Below are positions 11,339 through 22,627 of a stretch of 64,000 nucleotides of DNA, piece by piece. The stretch is taken from the NCBI GenBank assembly GCA_026724425.1, contig JAIUCV010000007.1, positions 25,434,484 through 25,498,483 of the forward strand, read 5' to 3'. The notes under the pieces are model-generated. The model saw only the letters and a program-made list of their open reading frames with translations. It did not search any database and had not been told where the DNA came from. A program made the position numbers and the translations under genes. The stretch is from Erythrophleum ivorense (taxonomy: Eukaryota > Streptophyta > Magnoliopsida > Fabales > Fabaceae). Numbering within the stretch: the first letter of the stretch is position 1; each line of letters opens with the position of its first letter.

Positions 11339-12333
11339 TGTTGGCCCAATGATCTCTCAGTCTATTTGTATTTGATAAATTCCAAAAGCCCAAGTGAAGA
11401 AAAAGCCCACCCAAGATAATTCCTTTAAGCTGCTTTTTCGTTTCTCCACTCAGACAGTATAAAAGGTTTCTTTTATAATGTCTCTACTGTTCTGACAAGC
11501 TAAAAGTTAGAAGCTGACTCTATAACTGAGACTACATGTCTGCTCTGCTCCAAGTCAACCACTCTCTGTTTATTCAGTCATAGTAAACATAAATCTACCT
11601 ACTTCTCTATCATGATGACTGATAGAAAGGAGCTGTGAAAACTTCTCTGAGCCATCTGACTGAAGCTTCACCAACTCTCTGCTGTAACGTTCAACTGCTC
11701 TCTGGTTTTTCAGTCTCCACTACACTCAAACGGTACAGCACGAAGAAGATAAAGCAACGGCTAGTTCTTTCTATGAATATATATATCAGTTAAAGCCACA
11801 CTTGTATCTCACCACAACACATAGAAAATTCATAGCTTATTTTAGAATTTGCACATACTCTGTGTTTGGTCTATTGAGAATCTGTTCTGCAATACTAGTG
11901 CTGATCCCTGTAAGAAGCATTGAAAAGTATTGTAAGTGTGAGAAAGAAGAGAAGGCTGTATATAAGCCATTATAGTTTGTATAAGTTCTAGGTGAGCTTG
12001 AAACCTAGTGTATTCACTGTAAGAGTTGATTCAATTTAGTGGAAATCCCTTGTCATACGTCAAGGGGATTGGACGTAGGTCTTGAGGACCGAACCAGGAT
12101 AAATCAGGTATTTCTCTTCCTTACTCTTCTCTTTATCTTCCAGTCTGTATATTAAAACCTTGTCGACAAGGTCCTCATTTGTCTCCTTGATCCGCTCTTT
12201 CTAAACACATTATCAAAGATCTTGTCAACAAGGTCTTGGTATATCTACAAGGTTTTCAGCATTACAGTTTTAACTAAGATAAATATTTTTTAATTGAAAA
12301 CACCTATTCACCCCCCTCTAGGTGCATTCTTCA
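11339..12333 (+). repeat. 3' LTR of the Sirevirus-type element
   Basis: 995 bp, aligned base for base with the 5' LTR without gaps and with seven substitutions. Here the first palindrome is perfect (CTTGTCGACAAG at 12159-12170), while the 5' copy ends CAAA. The second motif is at 12221-12232. AGATG follows at 12334-12338. Confidence 0.95.
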
Positions 12334-13208
12334 AGATGGAGTTAAGAGAACGAACATGCCCAAGAAGCCTCTGTTTTTGAGTTTAAGAACAGAGCAAGAC
12401 GCTGAAAAGGATGCTGAACTGGGCGGAACATGGTAAAGAATACTGACGTGAAGGATAAGAAGCAACTGCAAGAAGCAAACTCGAGCAGAACAGAAGAAGA
12501 AGTAGGCTCGGTTTTAAGAAGAAGTTCACGTAAATGAGCTGAATGAGACTCAAGAAGAAGTTGCATGAGCTGAGGAACAAGATGGTGCAGTAGCTCACAA
12601 ACTCGAACAGAACAAAGGCAAACGCTGGAAGCCAACATGAAGAAAATAACGGGCTGCACGTGATTCACTGAGGAACAAAAACGCTGGAGCAGCAGATTTA
12701 ATGGTTTATTCTTGCATGCAAAGCTGTGCGTGGATGAAGGATTAAATGAAAGGAAGCAACGTGAAGAAGTTGGAGCAAAGAGAAGAAGCTTGGGCTGAAG
12801 GTTAAATGAAGACGTGAATAATAACGATAAGAAGGAAGCTGCATGATATGAAGAGAATCCACGTAAAGCTGATATGAAGGTGCATTAGAAGAAGCACGTG
12901 AATAGTATAGAGAAGGAGCTGAAGCAACACGTGAGCAGAATAATAAAAACACTGGTAAGGCTCACATGGGAATGAAGTGTGGTCCACATTCGTGATATAT
13001 TAAAAGAAGAAGCTGAGCACATAGAGAGAAGCACATGAACAGCACGTAGAATCATTAAAAAGCACGTGAAAGGGAGCAGATTCCATCGTCCAGACTTCAT
13101 TCTATCTCACGTCTCTACAAGTCTGCACGCTTCCTTCATCCATTCGTATATCTTAATCCATTCACAATTCTCCCAACTCACGTCTCTATAATTTAGCAGC
13201 CCCTCGCC

Positions 13209-13217
13209 TATATATAT
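13209..13217 (+). promoter_or_regulatory. TATA box of the solo LTR
   Basis: TATATATAT preceded by a C-rich stretch and followed about 30 bases later by a pyrimidine-rich leader (repeated ccatccatc). This is the usual layout of a plant LTR promoter. Whether it still fires is unknown. Confidence 0.45.
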
Positions 13218-14160
13218 CCTTTGTCCCATTCATCCAAGAGGCACCACTCAACCATCCATCCATCAAGCAATCCATCCATGTCTCAAACCATCCATCCATC
13301 TCCACATCCCATGATTTTCTAATCCACCTTGAGGCTAGCTAGAAGGAAACTCTTGGAGAAGCTTGAATCCATGGAAGAATAATTCAGAATTTTGGCTAAG
13401 AAATTCTCTATTTTTCCTACACTTTTTCTCTTTCATTTATTGTCTTGGTTAAGTTGTATTTGATGGGGAATTTGTGTAATTGTAATTAGTGGCTGGTTAG
13501 ACACTAATTAGGAAGTATTTTTGTTGATTAATTGATCTGATTAATTTCAATATTATTTGACTTCCCATGTATGCTTCGAAGGTGTTCGATAAAATACATG
13601 AGTGAGCTTAATTGTTTAAATTGAGGATTCCTTAATGTTTAGTTAGTTAATTAAATATTTAGGATGATTCATAAGCTAATCAATTAGTTAATCAATCAAA
13701 TTTAGTGTTCAAGATCTTAGAAACAAGAATTGACAGTTTAATGCGGGATGAGGTTTCAATTCAACGTTAGATCGTTAATCTCTTGAATCTTGAGTGGTTA
13801 CCCAAGATAATTTGTTATGAACACAATTAGGGACTCTTAGGCCAGAATCAATTACAATTAGAATAGGATAAGGATAGTGGATACCAAGGGACGAATCCAA
13901 AGCTAGTCACAAGTCCATCTTTCAACCATAATTCACTCAATTAGATAGTAATTAGGAATTTTAATTAAATTTTATTTTAAATAGTTTAAGTAAATCAAAA
14001 TCCCCTTTGTTTAGGAAATTTTAGAGTCTTTTAACATTTGGAAAAATCAATTAAACATTGAACGCCAATTCCAAGGGAGATGACCTAGGTTGTGCCATTC
14101 GCTACATATTTTATCAACCTAGTATTATTTTGAGGGTTGTACGATGAGCCACTCAATAAG

Positions 14161-17100
14161 AGAAGAATAACCTTTCAAAAACTATATTAGTAATTTACAC
14201 AAATAAAAAAGAGAAAGGCATATATTCTATATATGTCAATTTTTGGAATCTGTTACAACATGACCCTACAAATCCTTGTAATAATTTTCCAATTTTCTAT
14301 TTAGATCTCTTATTTACAACATGTCTCTCTACTTATTAAGTGGCTATTAAGGGGAAGTTGACATATTACAAAATGCAAAAACTATCCTTAGGGTCAATTA
14401 ATAATGTCAAGGTGGATTAACCCAAAAGAGAAAAATTAATTTGAATTAAGAAAATTGACAAATGTTAAAACAAAAAGGATATGAAGCTAGAAAGCAATGT
14501 TAACACATCAAGTAATTCTCAATAAAGGTAAAATGGTGTCCTAGAAGCATGCTACCTTACTTTAATGTTTGAAAAGTTAAGCCACCACCAAACCATATAA
14601 CAAGTTATCAACAGATTCCAGTCCATATATATTACAAAGTTGAAGAGTTGAAACTTATGCCACAATTCAAAGTTTAAAGAGTTAATCAATCCCTTTCTTC
14701 AATTATTACAGTTTTTGCTTCTGCAAACTAGTTTACATGCCCTATTTCCTTCTTGTATTTGCATCATTCTTTTGCTTCTTCTTTGGTAGTTGTTCTCCTT
14801 GTTCTTATACCCCTCCAAGTGGCTAATTATTAAAGGAAGAAATTGGACAAAACTAAAAAACCAAAAGAGAAAATGGGTTAGGCCCAATTAGCCTGAAAAA
14901 TAAAAAAATATGGGCTTAGGCTTAGGTTTGGGCCTAGTTTTTATGTTATTTTTTAAAATTGTTTGGCCTATTTTTTTTCAGCCTGTGACAAGGTTTAATT
15001 TGGAGCCTAAGTCATTGAAATTCCTTTACCAAAGTTAAATATTATGATATTAGGTGAACTATTTGGGAGTTTCTTCTCATGCTTGGCTTCTATATAGTTC
15101 CCTTTATTTTTGCTTTGGGCCTTTGGCCTTGTCCTTATATGAAAAAAAAAAAAATAAAAAAAAATGAAAAATACAAAGTTGAAAGGGATGAATCCTAAAA
15201 GCTTAATGAGTAAATAAAATAAAATATGATTAATTACAAATTGAGAAGGCACACATATATCTAATACTTATATATGATTTGTAAAACGGAATATGCTTTG
15301 TGTATAGAAACATTCATCCTTAATATACCTCAAGAAATTTCCTTATTTTAAAATCTTAAATGAATCAAATGAACATACATGTATAAAGGATCATGGCATG
15401 TTTAGTGGACAAAACATTTATGCTAGAAAGCCAAGGGTTATCTCTCCTAACTAATTATGCATATCAAATTGAAGTTAGAGAATCACTCAACTTAATTGAA
15501 CCAAAGTTAGGAATTATTCATTCTAATTGAATTGAAGTCAAGATATATTATTTTTCTTGACTAAAATGATGTTAGGGGCAAGAATCCATCTTAACTAAAC
15601 TAAACCTCCATACTAACTAATCAAATGTATCATACTGAAGTCAAGGGAATTCTTGACCTTAACTAATGAATATATCTTGTGTAACTAGCTTGTTAATAGT
15701 TCAATTGAACTTATATATCACATTTCTAAGGTGTATGATGGTATTTAGCCCCATAAATTATTTATGATTCCAAAAATATACATTTAACATAAAAAATGCT
15801 TGAAAGAGTGCAAAACATTTCTAATAGCATATCAATTGCTCTCATAGTATAAAACACATGCTTTCTATCATAATATATGAACTAAAGCACATAAATTTTC
15901 AAAAGTGGGTATATATATAACATATTAGTCATTTATAAGTCAAAAATATTTTTAACCTACAAATATTCTGCAGACATAATTAAAATAACAATTATATGAT
16001 GGAGGTGGAATACAAAGAGAACCAAACTCGCTGCCAAATCTTATATAGAAACTAATAGAAGGTCGTAGACATCCTAGAGCTAAATATTCATTACACTTTC
16101 ATATGCACATATCTGTAATTAGCCCAAAAGTTCCAAAATTCCTATAAATCCATAGTACATTATAGGAAATCTAACTCCAAACTTGTTTCCAACTTGTTAC
16201 CGATAATTTATAACATGAGATCAATTTATATTTTAGGGTTAGAAATTGGAAAAAATGAAATCAAAGTTATCATTTCACAATCTGAAACCATAAGAACGAA
16301 ATCCATACTTTAAAAATGATAAATCAAACCTCAATCATTGTTTGGTGCCTCTAAAAATGAGTGGATAACATTTAGAGTGAAGGCTCAATTACCTAAGAGA
16401 GAAAAACTTTATAGATGATAATACAGAGAAAATCATGTAAAACTTGCCAGAATCCTTGAAAAATTGAAGAGCAATATTGACTTACCGTAGTTGTATCTTG
16501 AATGGGGAAAAAGAAGAGAGGAAGTAGTGAAATTTAGGCCCAAAAAGTTTGAAACTTGTAGGACGTTTATGACATTTTAATTGAAAGGTTTGTGAAAATT
16601 GCATTTTCACTCCAAATTTCAAAAATGACATTTTGACCCACCTTAAATTTATAAAATTATTCTTCTGCCCCTCCTAATATTTTAGCCCCGTAATTTCATC
16701 CTTGCGGACTTCTGGAAAACAGCCTTCTTCCCCATGGAGAGGTGGGGAATCTACTTAATAGGATTGGGGGTCTTGTTTAGGAGATTGGGATTCAGTTACT
16801 TGAAATGGAGACCCATTTTACATTAAACAAGAAATTTCGGGATTCAGTTTTTCATGAAATGAGGATTCAGTTTCACATAATGGAGATTCAGTTCGGGGAA
16901 CAAAGCTGTCAGGTTACGTCTATATAAGACTTGATAGATGACTAATTCTACAATTGAGATAAAATGCTTGCTTCCACTTGAAGTACAAATTTCTCAATGT
17001 CCTAAAATGAGTTAAAAATATTTTTTATTTTCCTAAAATTGGTGTCATCACCATCTTGTTGTATTCTTAGAACATGCTTACCAAATTTATACAGAAAATT

Positions 17101-17385
17101 TAGCTATACTTCATCCTCTTGTAATAAAAAAAAAAAATTCTTTTCCTGTTAAAATATTCATTTCTCTATTCTTATATTAAAATAATATATATTTTAGAGT
17201 TCTTAAAATTAGATCATCATAGTTATAAAGTACTTTAATAAAATTATGATATATGGGACTATCTGTTCAATTGTTTTATTTTTATTAGAAAATCTAATCG
17301 CAAATATTTTAAAAAAAATTATCTAAGTTTTAGCCCAATAAATAAAATTAATATATCAAGCCAATGGATTCTGGTAGCTCACATG
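14161..17385. other. Intergenic, no gene; degenerate repeat debris
   Basis: AT-rich with stops in all frames. The stretch from about 16000 to 16700 resembles decayed LTR sequence by composition, but no ends or duplications are identifiable. At about 16785-16895 the word GATTCAGTT recurs four times. The short ORFs (14699-14887, 15007-15252) have no recognisable features. Confidence 0.4.
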
Positions 17386-17390
17386 ACATT

Positions 17391-17669
17391 TGTCACACCC
17401 CAAATTTTAAGTACACATGCGCGGAAGCGGAAATTATATAGAGGAAAAGAGGAGGAAATGACCAAAACAAACCAGCTGAAGGAAGAAGGAGATGAGGGCA
17501 CATACGTAAACTCACAGAGGAAAAAACCCATGCGTGGCAGCTGTCCGATTTTTTTGCATGGAATAGTCAAACCTTGTATGGCATTCTTCACGTCGATTTT
17601 TTTCTTCTCCTGCCTGCATCACCTCGGTTTTATTTTCTTCCCCTCCTGCATTCACGTCGGGGTCTCACA
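17391..17669 (+). mobile_element. Internally deleted solo LTR (279 bp), Ty3 Tekay/Del-like ends
   Basis: Starts TGTCACACCCC and ends GGGGTCTCACA, with the target duplication ACATT at 17386-17390 and 17670-17674. The first 60 bp or so (through cgcggaagcggaaat) and the last 220 bp or so match the ends of the 2.5-kb LTR at 26798-29316, which lies in the opposite orientation. About 2.2 kb of the middle is missing. The overlapping ORFs at 17379-17676 on both strands are fortuitous. Confidence 0.8.
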
Positions 17670-17674
17670 ACATT

Positions 17675-18107
17675 GACTTCCATCCTTAAGATGGATATGA
17701 ACTCTATGTTAATGGTTTAAATCTCTATTCTGCCCTTCTTCCTTTCCTTACTTCAAAAGTTTATATTTTCTTGCAAAAGAAAAAGATAATAATTCCTTAA
17801 TATTTAATTGACAACCGTCTTTAAAATAGTTGTAAAATTGAGATCTATCTCTATCCTCACCTTTGCTTCTTTCCTTATTCTCAAAGTTTTGATACTTTAT
17901 TCATTGAAAAAAAAGAACAATAATATTGATTTCTCCAATATTTAATTAATACGTATCCTTAATACAAATATTCAACGAAGAATATTGACAACTCTTTAAT
18001 ATAACAAATCAGGATCAACTTCCACTTTATTTTTCTTGTCTTTTTGACAATTATTATGTAAGGGACGAAAAACAAGGTTCATTGCTCATCATAATTAGGT
18101 GTGCCAT
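17675..18107. other. 3' flank of the pectinesterase gene
   Basis: AT-rich, no coding sequence. It contains the downstream (3'-UTR side) region of the minus-strand gene. No polyadenylation signal can be assigned with confidence. Confidence 0.4.
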
Positions 18108-18566
18108 TCAAAGACCAGTGGTGAAAGGCACACCAGTGGTTGGTAACCATGAGCTCCCAGCAAGAAAGCTATCAACAGTGAAGTGTGAGGCCTCAGATGC
18201 ACCAATCACATGGTAACCTTTCCACTTCACCCTATTTGCAGTGGAAGAACCAGGCCCTGTGTTTGCATACTCAGCATAATGCAAAGTATCCAAGGCAAAA
18301 TTACCACTCCACTCCATCAAGCCTGCTGGGTTAATCAAACTATCAAGGAAAGTCTTCAAGTAAACCGTTCTTGAATATTTCTTCCATGGCCTTCCAAGGT
18401 ACGCCTTCACATTCGTAGCGTTGAAGTCTGAGGCACCTGTGACCTTACAATTATGAATGATGATCCCAGTGTTTTGATTCGGATCGGTTCGACCTTGGGC
18501 AGTGAATGTGATGGTGTTTTGACGAGGGGTTCTTGCATAGAGATTGTGGAATGCAGAAACCTGCAA

Positions 18567-19034
18567 TTGATAACTCAGAATATATATATATATATCTAAG
18601 GTAGTGAAACAGTAAAATACTCAAGATACTGATAGTGCTCTGTATTAATGACTTCAATAATCAAGAACTAACAACCCGTTGAGCGTCCAAACAAGGAAAT
18701 TGAAATACTGCTATTCAAGGAGAATTTAACAGAACGAAAAAGAAACAGCAGTAGCACCAGTAAGAAGGAAAAGGAAAACTTCTAAGAAAATTTCCAGGAG
18801 AGAAGGGAGACAACCAAATTCTTCACGCCCCTTTCTCTGTCCAGCTACGCATTATATGCCAAGCCCATTCAGTCTCTGAGCCTCAAAGGTACCTTTTTCG
18901 CGCGACCACTACGCCTGACCGCTTCAAGCAATCCTTCAGTACGTATTGGATCATGCGCCAGCTCAGCCAAATCATTCTTTTCTGCTACTGATGCTACCTG
19001 TATACCCTCGGTCCCACTCTTCTTCTCCTTGAGC
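18567..19034 (-). other. Foreign segment between pectinesterase exons 2 and 3
   Basis: Pectinesterase homology stops at QNCN (about 19040) and resumes at NLYARTP (about 18545). The intervening sequence is much richer in G+C than intron 1 near exon 2. In one frame it encodes about 55 non-pectinesterase residues (beginning LKEKKSGTEGIQVAS, ending KKVPLRLRD then TGA) followed by UTR-like pyrimidine-rich DNA and finally TTGCAG before exon 3. I do not recognise the peptide. It may be an inserted gene fragment or retroposed 3' end, or an aberrant intron. Confidence 0.5.
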
Positions 19035-19286
19035 ATAACAGATTGCAGTTTTGCAAAACCACGGCTGCGTTACCAAAGGTGAAGTCAACTGTGCCATAAA
19101 TGTCACATTCCTTATAGAATTGTCTCTCGGAATGGACATAGAGTGTGTCTTGATAACCCTCAAAGCTGCATCTATAGAATACCGATCGATCTGACCCTGA
19201 TCGGAAGGCCACAGCTTGGTGGTTTGTTGGGCCAGCTGTGTTTCTAAATGTGATGTCTTGGGCAATAAATCCATCCCCAACAGCAG

Positions 19287-19833
19287 CTGCAAAATTCATA
19301 TAAAATATTTTCATTATCAATTTTTTTCTATTATTATAATCCCGACTTTCAAATTGATTAAGGCAACGCCAAAAGTTGAATATTTATTTATAAAACAATA
19401 ATTTCTTTTCAGGTTTATATTCATACTCTAATATGTTACAAGAGTTTAATTGATTGATTAGCTGAATTGTTCAACTTATATATGCCAGTTGATCTTAATG
19501 AAAACAATGTTCTATTCCAATATAACTCAAGTACATGAAACTATGAGTTTTTCTCAAACTGAGTCATGCTCACTAAAGGATGACAATTGCAATTTCTTTG
19601 TAGCTAAGGTATACGATGAATTTTTTTTATTAAAAGGAGTTATCTGTTGCCATCTGCGATTGGTTATTAGATTGGTTACGATTTAGTTTGTATATAATAG
19701 TATCCCACATTAATTATATTTAATTCACATCTATGAATAAAATTATGTACTACATATTGTTATTAATATATGCATCAATAGCTTTCAAAGGTCGGACAGC
19801 AAGATTAATAAAATAAAATAATTTTTTGCTTAC
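19287..19833 (-). other. Intron 1 of the pectinesterase gene
   Basis: 547 bp, GTAAGC at the donor and TTTTGCAG at the acceptor, AT-rich. Splicing gives a phase-1 junction that rebuilds the usual SATV-A-(A)-VGDGF sequence at the start of the catalytic core. This intron position is common in type I pectinesterases. Confidence 0.75.
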
Positions 19834-20780
19834 CAACAGTGGCTGAACGAAAGGTTGTGGAGCCTCCTCCAACACTTTTACTACCGGGGATTATAGTTTT
19901 CCCGATGCCATCTCCCACCAACATGATGTTATTTCCTGTTATCTCAACTTGTTCATTGTACACTCCTGCCTTCACGTATATCACATACCTTCTCTTGTTG
20001 CTCTTTGGTGCAGTATGTACGGCCTCCTTCAAGGTTTTGTAGTTTCCTGAACCGTCTTTTGCCACCACGACATTAGCCTGAGAAGCCGGAGAAGCTGCTT
20101 GCAACAGCTTCCGGTCACCGGGCTCAACCCACTCAAGGAACCCATCTCTTAAACTCGGTACATTGTATGGAACCTTGTTAAGAGACAAGGTATTGCTTAG
20201 CAACTAAGTAACATTGTTGGACGTCAAGCGCAACACGTAATCTGGAACGCCAAGGTCATAAAACCCTAACCTGCAAGTCTCGAGGTTGGTCAGAGCTCTG
20301 CTGAGCCATCTTTGAGCATCGGCTTGGGTGCATTTGGTGTTAGGGTCTAAGGTTTTGTTGAGCTTGATGATGGTGTGATCATAAAGTTCAAGGCAATCAG
20401 CCCATGCAGCTTTCTCCGGCGAGTTCCTACACATAGAGCCCAGCGAAAGAGTCTTGGCTTGACCCTTTTGTGCTCTTTCTAGAGCAAGTTCGAGTGAAAT
20501 TTTGAGAAAATCGGATTTTGTTTTGATGGGTTTGATGAAAGGTTTGTTGCTCAAGAAGTACTCACGTGGTTGAGGATTAGGAGTTTGGCTACACCAAGCT
20601 TTCACTTCATTCAATGAGTAGCCATAAGCACAAGGGGAAAGTAAAAAGGGAAGAAGTAGAAGAATCATTAGTGAGCGAAAGGCAGCCATTGGAATTAGCT
20701 TAATTCTATGGCTTGTGGGACTCAAGTAGTGGATTATTATGAAGAGGATGGTTTTGATTGTAGGATCTTCAAAATTTCGC

Positions 20781-20791
20781 TGCCTTTTATA
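20781..20791 (-). promoter_or_regulatory. TATA box of the pectinesterase gene
   Basis: Read on the minus strand: TATAAAAGGCA, about 95 bp upstream of the ATG, followed by an A/C-rich leader without an upstream ATG. This is a strong plant TATA element and supports 20689 as the real start. Confidence 0.7.
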
Positions 20792-20923
20792 GAGGGAGGG
20801 AAGATGATCAAGATATGGTTGTCGGAATAAAACAAGAAGGCAACTCATGGTGAGGAACCACTGTTTCAGCTTTACCAAGTCCTTTTTTTTTTTACCTTTT
20901 CTTTTCTTTAGATTTCCAAGCAT

Positions 20924-22008
20924 GTTTCTTTACTAGTATGTCATGAAAAATATGTTTAGGTTTTCCCAGTATGCAAAAATAGAAGGGGTAACAACTATGT
21001 GAAAGTCTTCAATGAAAGAATGATTTATGTCTTTGACTTGGCATGCCACGGAGGTAATAGCCTGCAGGGGGAAAACGCGTTAGAAACTTGGAATATTACG
21101 TTTATGAATAAACGATGAATTCCTTTGCACCATATTAATTTGCCGAGAGTTTGACTTAGAGTGAATGATGATCAATGAGTCTATAGAATTGTCAACGTAC
21201 TCTCGGATAACACGGGCTTGGATTTAAAATAACTTTTTAATCAATTATATATTTGAAGAGAAAAAGGTTATTTTCCCACTTGGATGATGTATTATCTTAT
21301 GATAAAATAAACAATTTTTTACTGACCTTCACAAAAATAGAAGAAATTAACAGGTAAGAAAAAATTCCAATTGTTAATATAAAATTAGAAAATTAAACAA
21401 ATTTATACAATCTCCAGAATATATATTTCATATAAAAAAGGATAAATTACAAAATATTTTTCCTCTATTTTTAACATATACACTTTAGTTTAATTTTGAA
21501 ATTTCTTTGACTAAAATACTATTCATAAAAAAGTATACAAGAATGGTTAATTGATGACATTTCAGGAAAAGAAATTTAAATTAGATTAAAATGTAACATA
21601 ACTTTTTTATTTCAATAGAGATTTATGTATATTTTAAAAATAGGTAAGAAATTTTTATAATTTCAGTAAAATTCAAAGGAGATTTATATTTTTTACTAAA
21701 AAAATTTTAAAATTTTAATTTAATTTTACCCAAGAGTTTTCAAAAAATCTTATGAACTTAAGTGTATCGGAACTAAACAAATAAAAATAATATTTTACTC
21801 GTTCTAATTCATGTTTAATTGTTTAATAGGGTAATGATCTTTTAAGTCATTATATATACTGCTTGTGAAATGTGAATTTTGCAATTTTCACTATTTTTTA
21901 AAATAATTTTTTTTTACGGATTATTACACTCCTATCAAATGATAGAAGATGATTTGATTTTGTACTTTATTTACCCAAAAAAAGCTGGGAATCGCGTAGG
22001 AAAATGAA
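20924..22008. other. Pectinesterase upstream region and AT-rich intergenic DNA
   Basis: No ORF of note. The first few hundred bases are the likely promoter of the minus-strand pectinesterase; the rest is AT-rich without recognisable repeats. Confidence 0.4.
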
Positions 22009-22326
22009 TAACCTGTTTGATTTTTTATTTCTAAAATAATTTTTTATTTTTAAGAATAAAAAAATAAAAAAATTTGTTTGATAATATGTTTTAAATAAAG
22101 TGCTTTGTAAAATATAAAAATAGAATTGTGTTTTTGAAAAAAAAAATCAAAATATCTTTTAGATGTTTTGTTAATTTTTATTCTGTAAAATTAAGGAGAA
22201 GACAGAAAATAACAATTTTTTAAAATAATAATTAAAATAATTTTTTTAATTTTTTTGTTTTCAAAATTTGTTTTCAAAAATATCTATTTTAAAAGCATTA
22301 AAATTAAAACAGAATCAAATATGCCT
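22009..22326. mobile_element. MITE-like element, family shared with 60704-61022
   Basis: About 318 bp with imperfect inverted ends: AACCTGTTTGATT at the left and, read inverted, AGGCATATTTGATT at the right. The body is T-rich then A-rich, with strings such as AATTTTTTTGTTTTCAAAATTTG that match the second copy in order. No ORF. The exact ends and target duplication are uncertain. Confidence 0.55.
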
Positions 22327-22624
22327 ATTGACTCTCAGCTCTATCTCATCTGACTACTCCATTTTCTTGTGCCTTCTACAAATCCTGAAATTTTTTATTT
22401 TCTTTTACTGTTTTTTCAATTGACATACGCGTAATTTCTGCTTGGTGTGACTATATCTATACTGATCTCTCTGTATTTGTTACCATATTCATAACCCAAG
22501 CCTTAGCCAGCATCGCTGCGGTCATTGGGAAGATAGTCCAAACCACTGTATACCATATATCTCATCAGATTGCCTCTGCCAAGCCTGCTTTCACATGGAG
22601 GTTGTTCTCAATAGCAAGGGTGCT
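22327..22624. other. Intergenic, nothing recognised
   Basis: Ordinary mixed-composition DNA between two small transposons. No ORF or repeat is recognised. Confidence 0.35.
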
Positions 22625-22627
22625 TTA

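Larger units (their letters stand above)
2853..12333 (+). mobile_element. Full-length Ty1/copia retrotransposon of the Sirevirus type, coding-defective
   Basis: A 9,481-bp element with two 995-bp LTRs (2853-3847, 11339-12333), TG...CA ends, and a perfect 5-bp target duplication AGATG (2848-2852 and 12334-12338). Internal order is primer binding site, gag, protease-integrase-RT-RNase H, a third ORF, then polypurine tracts. This gag-pol-third-ORF order, the two zinc knuckles in gag and the repeated GGGGGAG tracts before the 3' LTR are hallmarks of Sireviruses (SIRE/Maximus lineage). I count seven base differences between the LTRs, so insertion is recent. Gag, pol and the third ORF all carry stops or frameshifts, so it cannot be autonomous. 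It sits inside the solo LTR at 1791-14155. Confidence 0.95.
1791..14155 (+). mobile_element. Solo LTR of a Ty3-type element, split by the nested copia element
   Basis: The two halves are 1791-2852 and 12339-14155, about 2.88 kb together once the copia insertion and its duplicated AGATG are removed. The sequence starts TGATAAGC, ends CCACTCA (TG...CA), and is flanked by the direct repeat ATAAG at 1786-1790 and 14156-14160. No primer binding site or polypurine tract flanks it, so it is a solo LTR left by recombination. A TATA-like stretch at 13209-13217 followed by a C/T-rich leader shows transcription toward the right. The long LTR and the low-complexity 3' part resemble Tat/Athila-type Ty3 LTRs, but the family is an inference. 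The many antisense ORFs at 2182-2739 and 12342-13100 are purine-rich LTR sequence, not genes. Confidence 0.72.
18108..20689 (-). pseudogene. PME: Pectinesterase with inhibitor-type pro-region (type I PME), probably broken
   Basis: Secreted cell-wall enzyme that removes methyl esters from pectin. I start at the ATG at 20687-20689 (MAAFRSLMILLLLPF, a signal peptide); the open frame further upstream crosses the TATA box. Exon 1 (20689-19834) holds the PMEI-like pro-region with conserved cysteines (WCSQT, SMCRN, KCTQA, ETCRLG) and the beginning of the catalytic domain with GVYNEQ. The donor GTAAGC is at 19833-19828. Exon 2 starts at 19286 after TTTGCAG and carries QAVAF, GYQDTLY and VDFTFGNAAVV, including both catalytic Asp. 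Exon 3 (about 18555-18108) carries YLGRPWKKY with the active-site Arg, and the normal C-terminus ending at TGA. Defects: TAG at 20204-20206 between pro-region and enzyme, and about 0.45 kb of unrelated sequence after QNCN. A sequencing error for the TAG cannot be excluded. Confidence 0.85.

Noticed and set aside
12342..13100. Several antisense ORFs of 61-108 codons
   Set aside because: They are reads of a purine-rich LTR stretch, with Ser/Phe/Leu-rich composition, mutually overlapping and without motifs.
14111..14116. TTATCA as the right end of the first solo LTR
   Set aside because: It mirrors the start TGATAA, but the following bases do not match the left flank. The later end at 14155 gives a perfect ATAAG duplication.
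18994..19292. Minus-strand ORF of 106 codons in a second frame
   Set aside because: Shadow of pectinesterase exon 2; the other frame carries all catalytic motifs.
20690..20923. N-terminal extension of the pectinesterase ORF
   Set aside because: It crosses a strong TATA box and lacks any family similarity. The signal peptide begins at the ATG at 20689.
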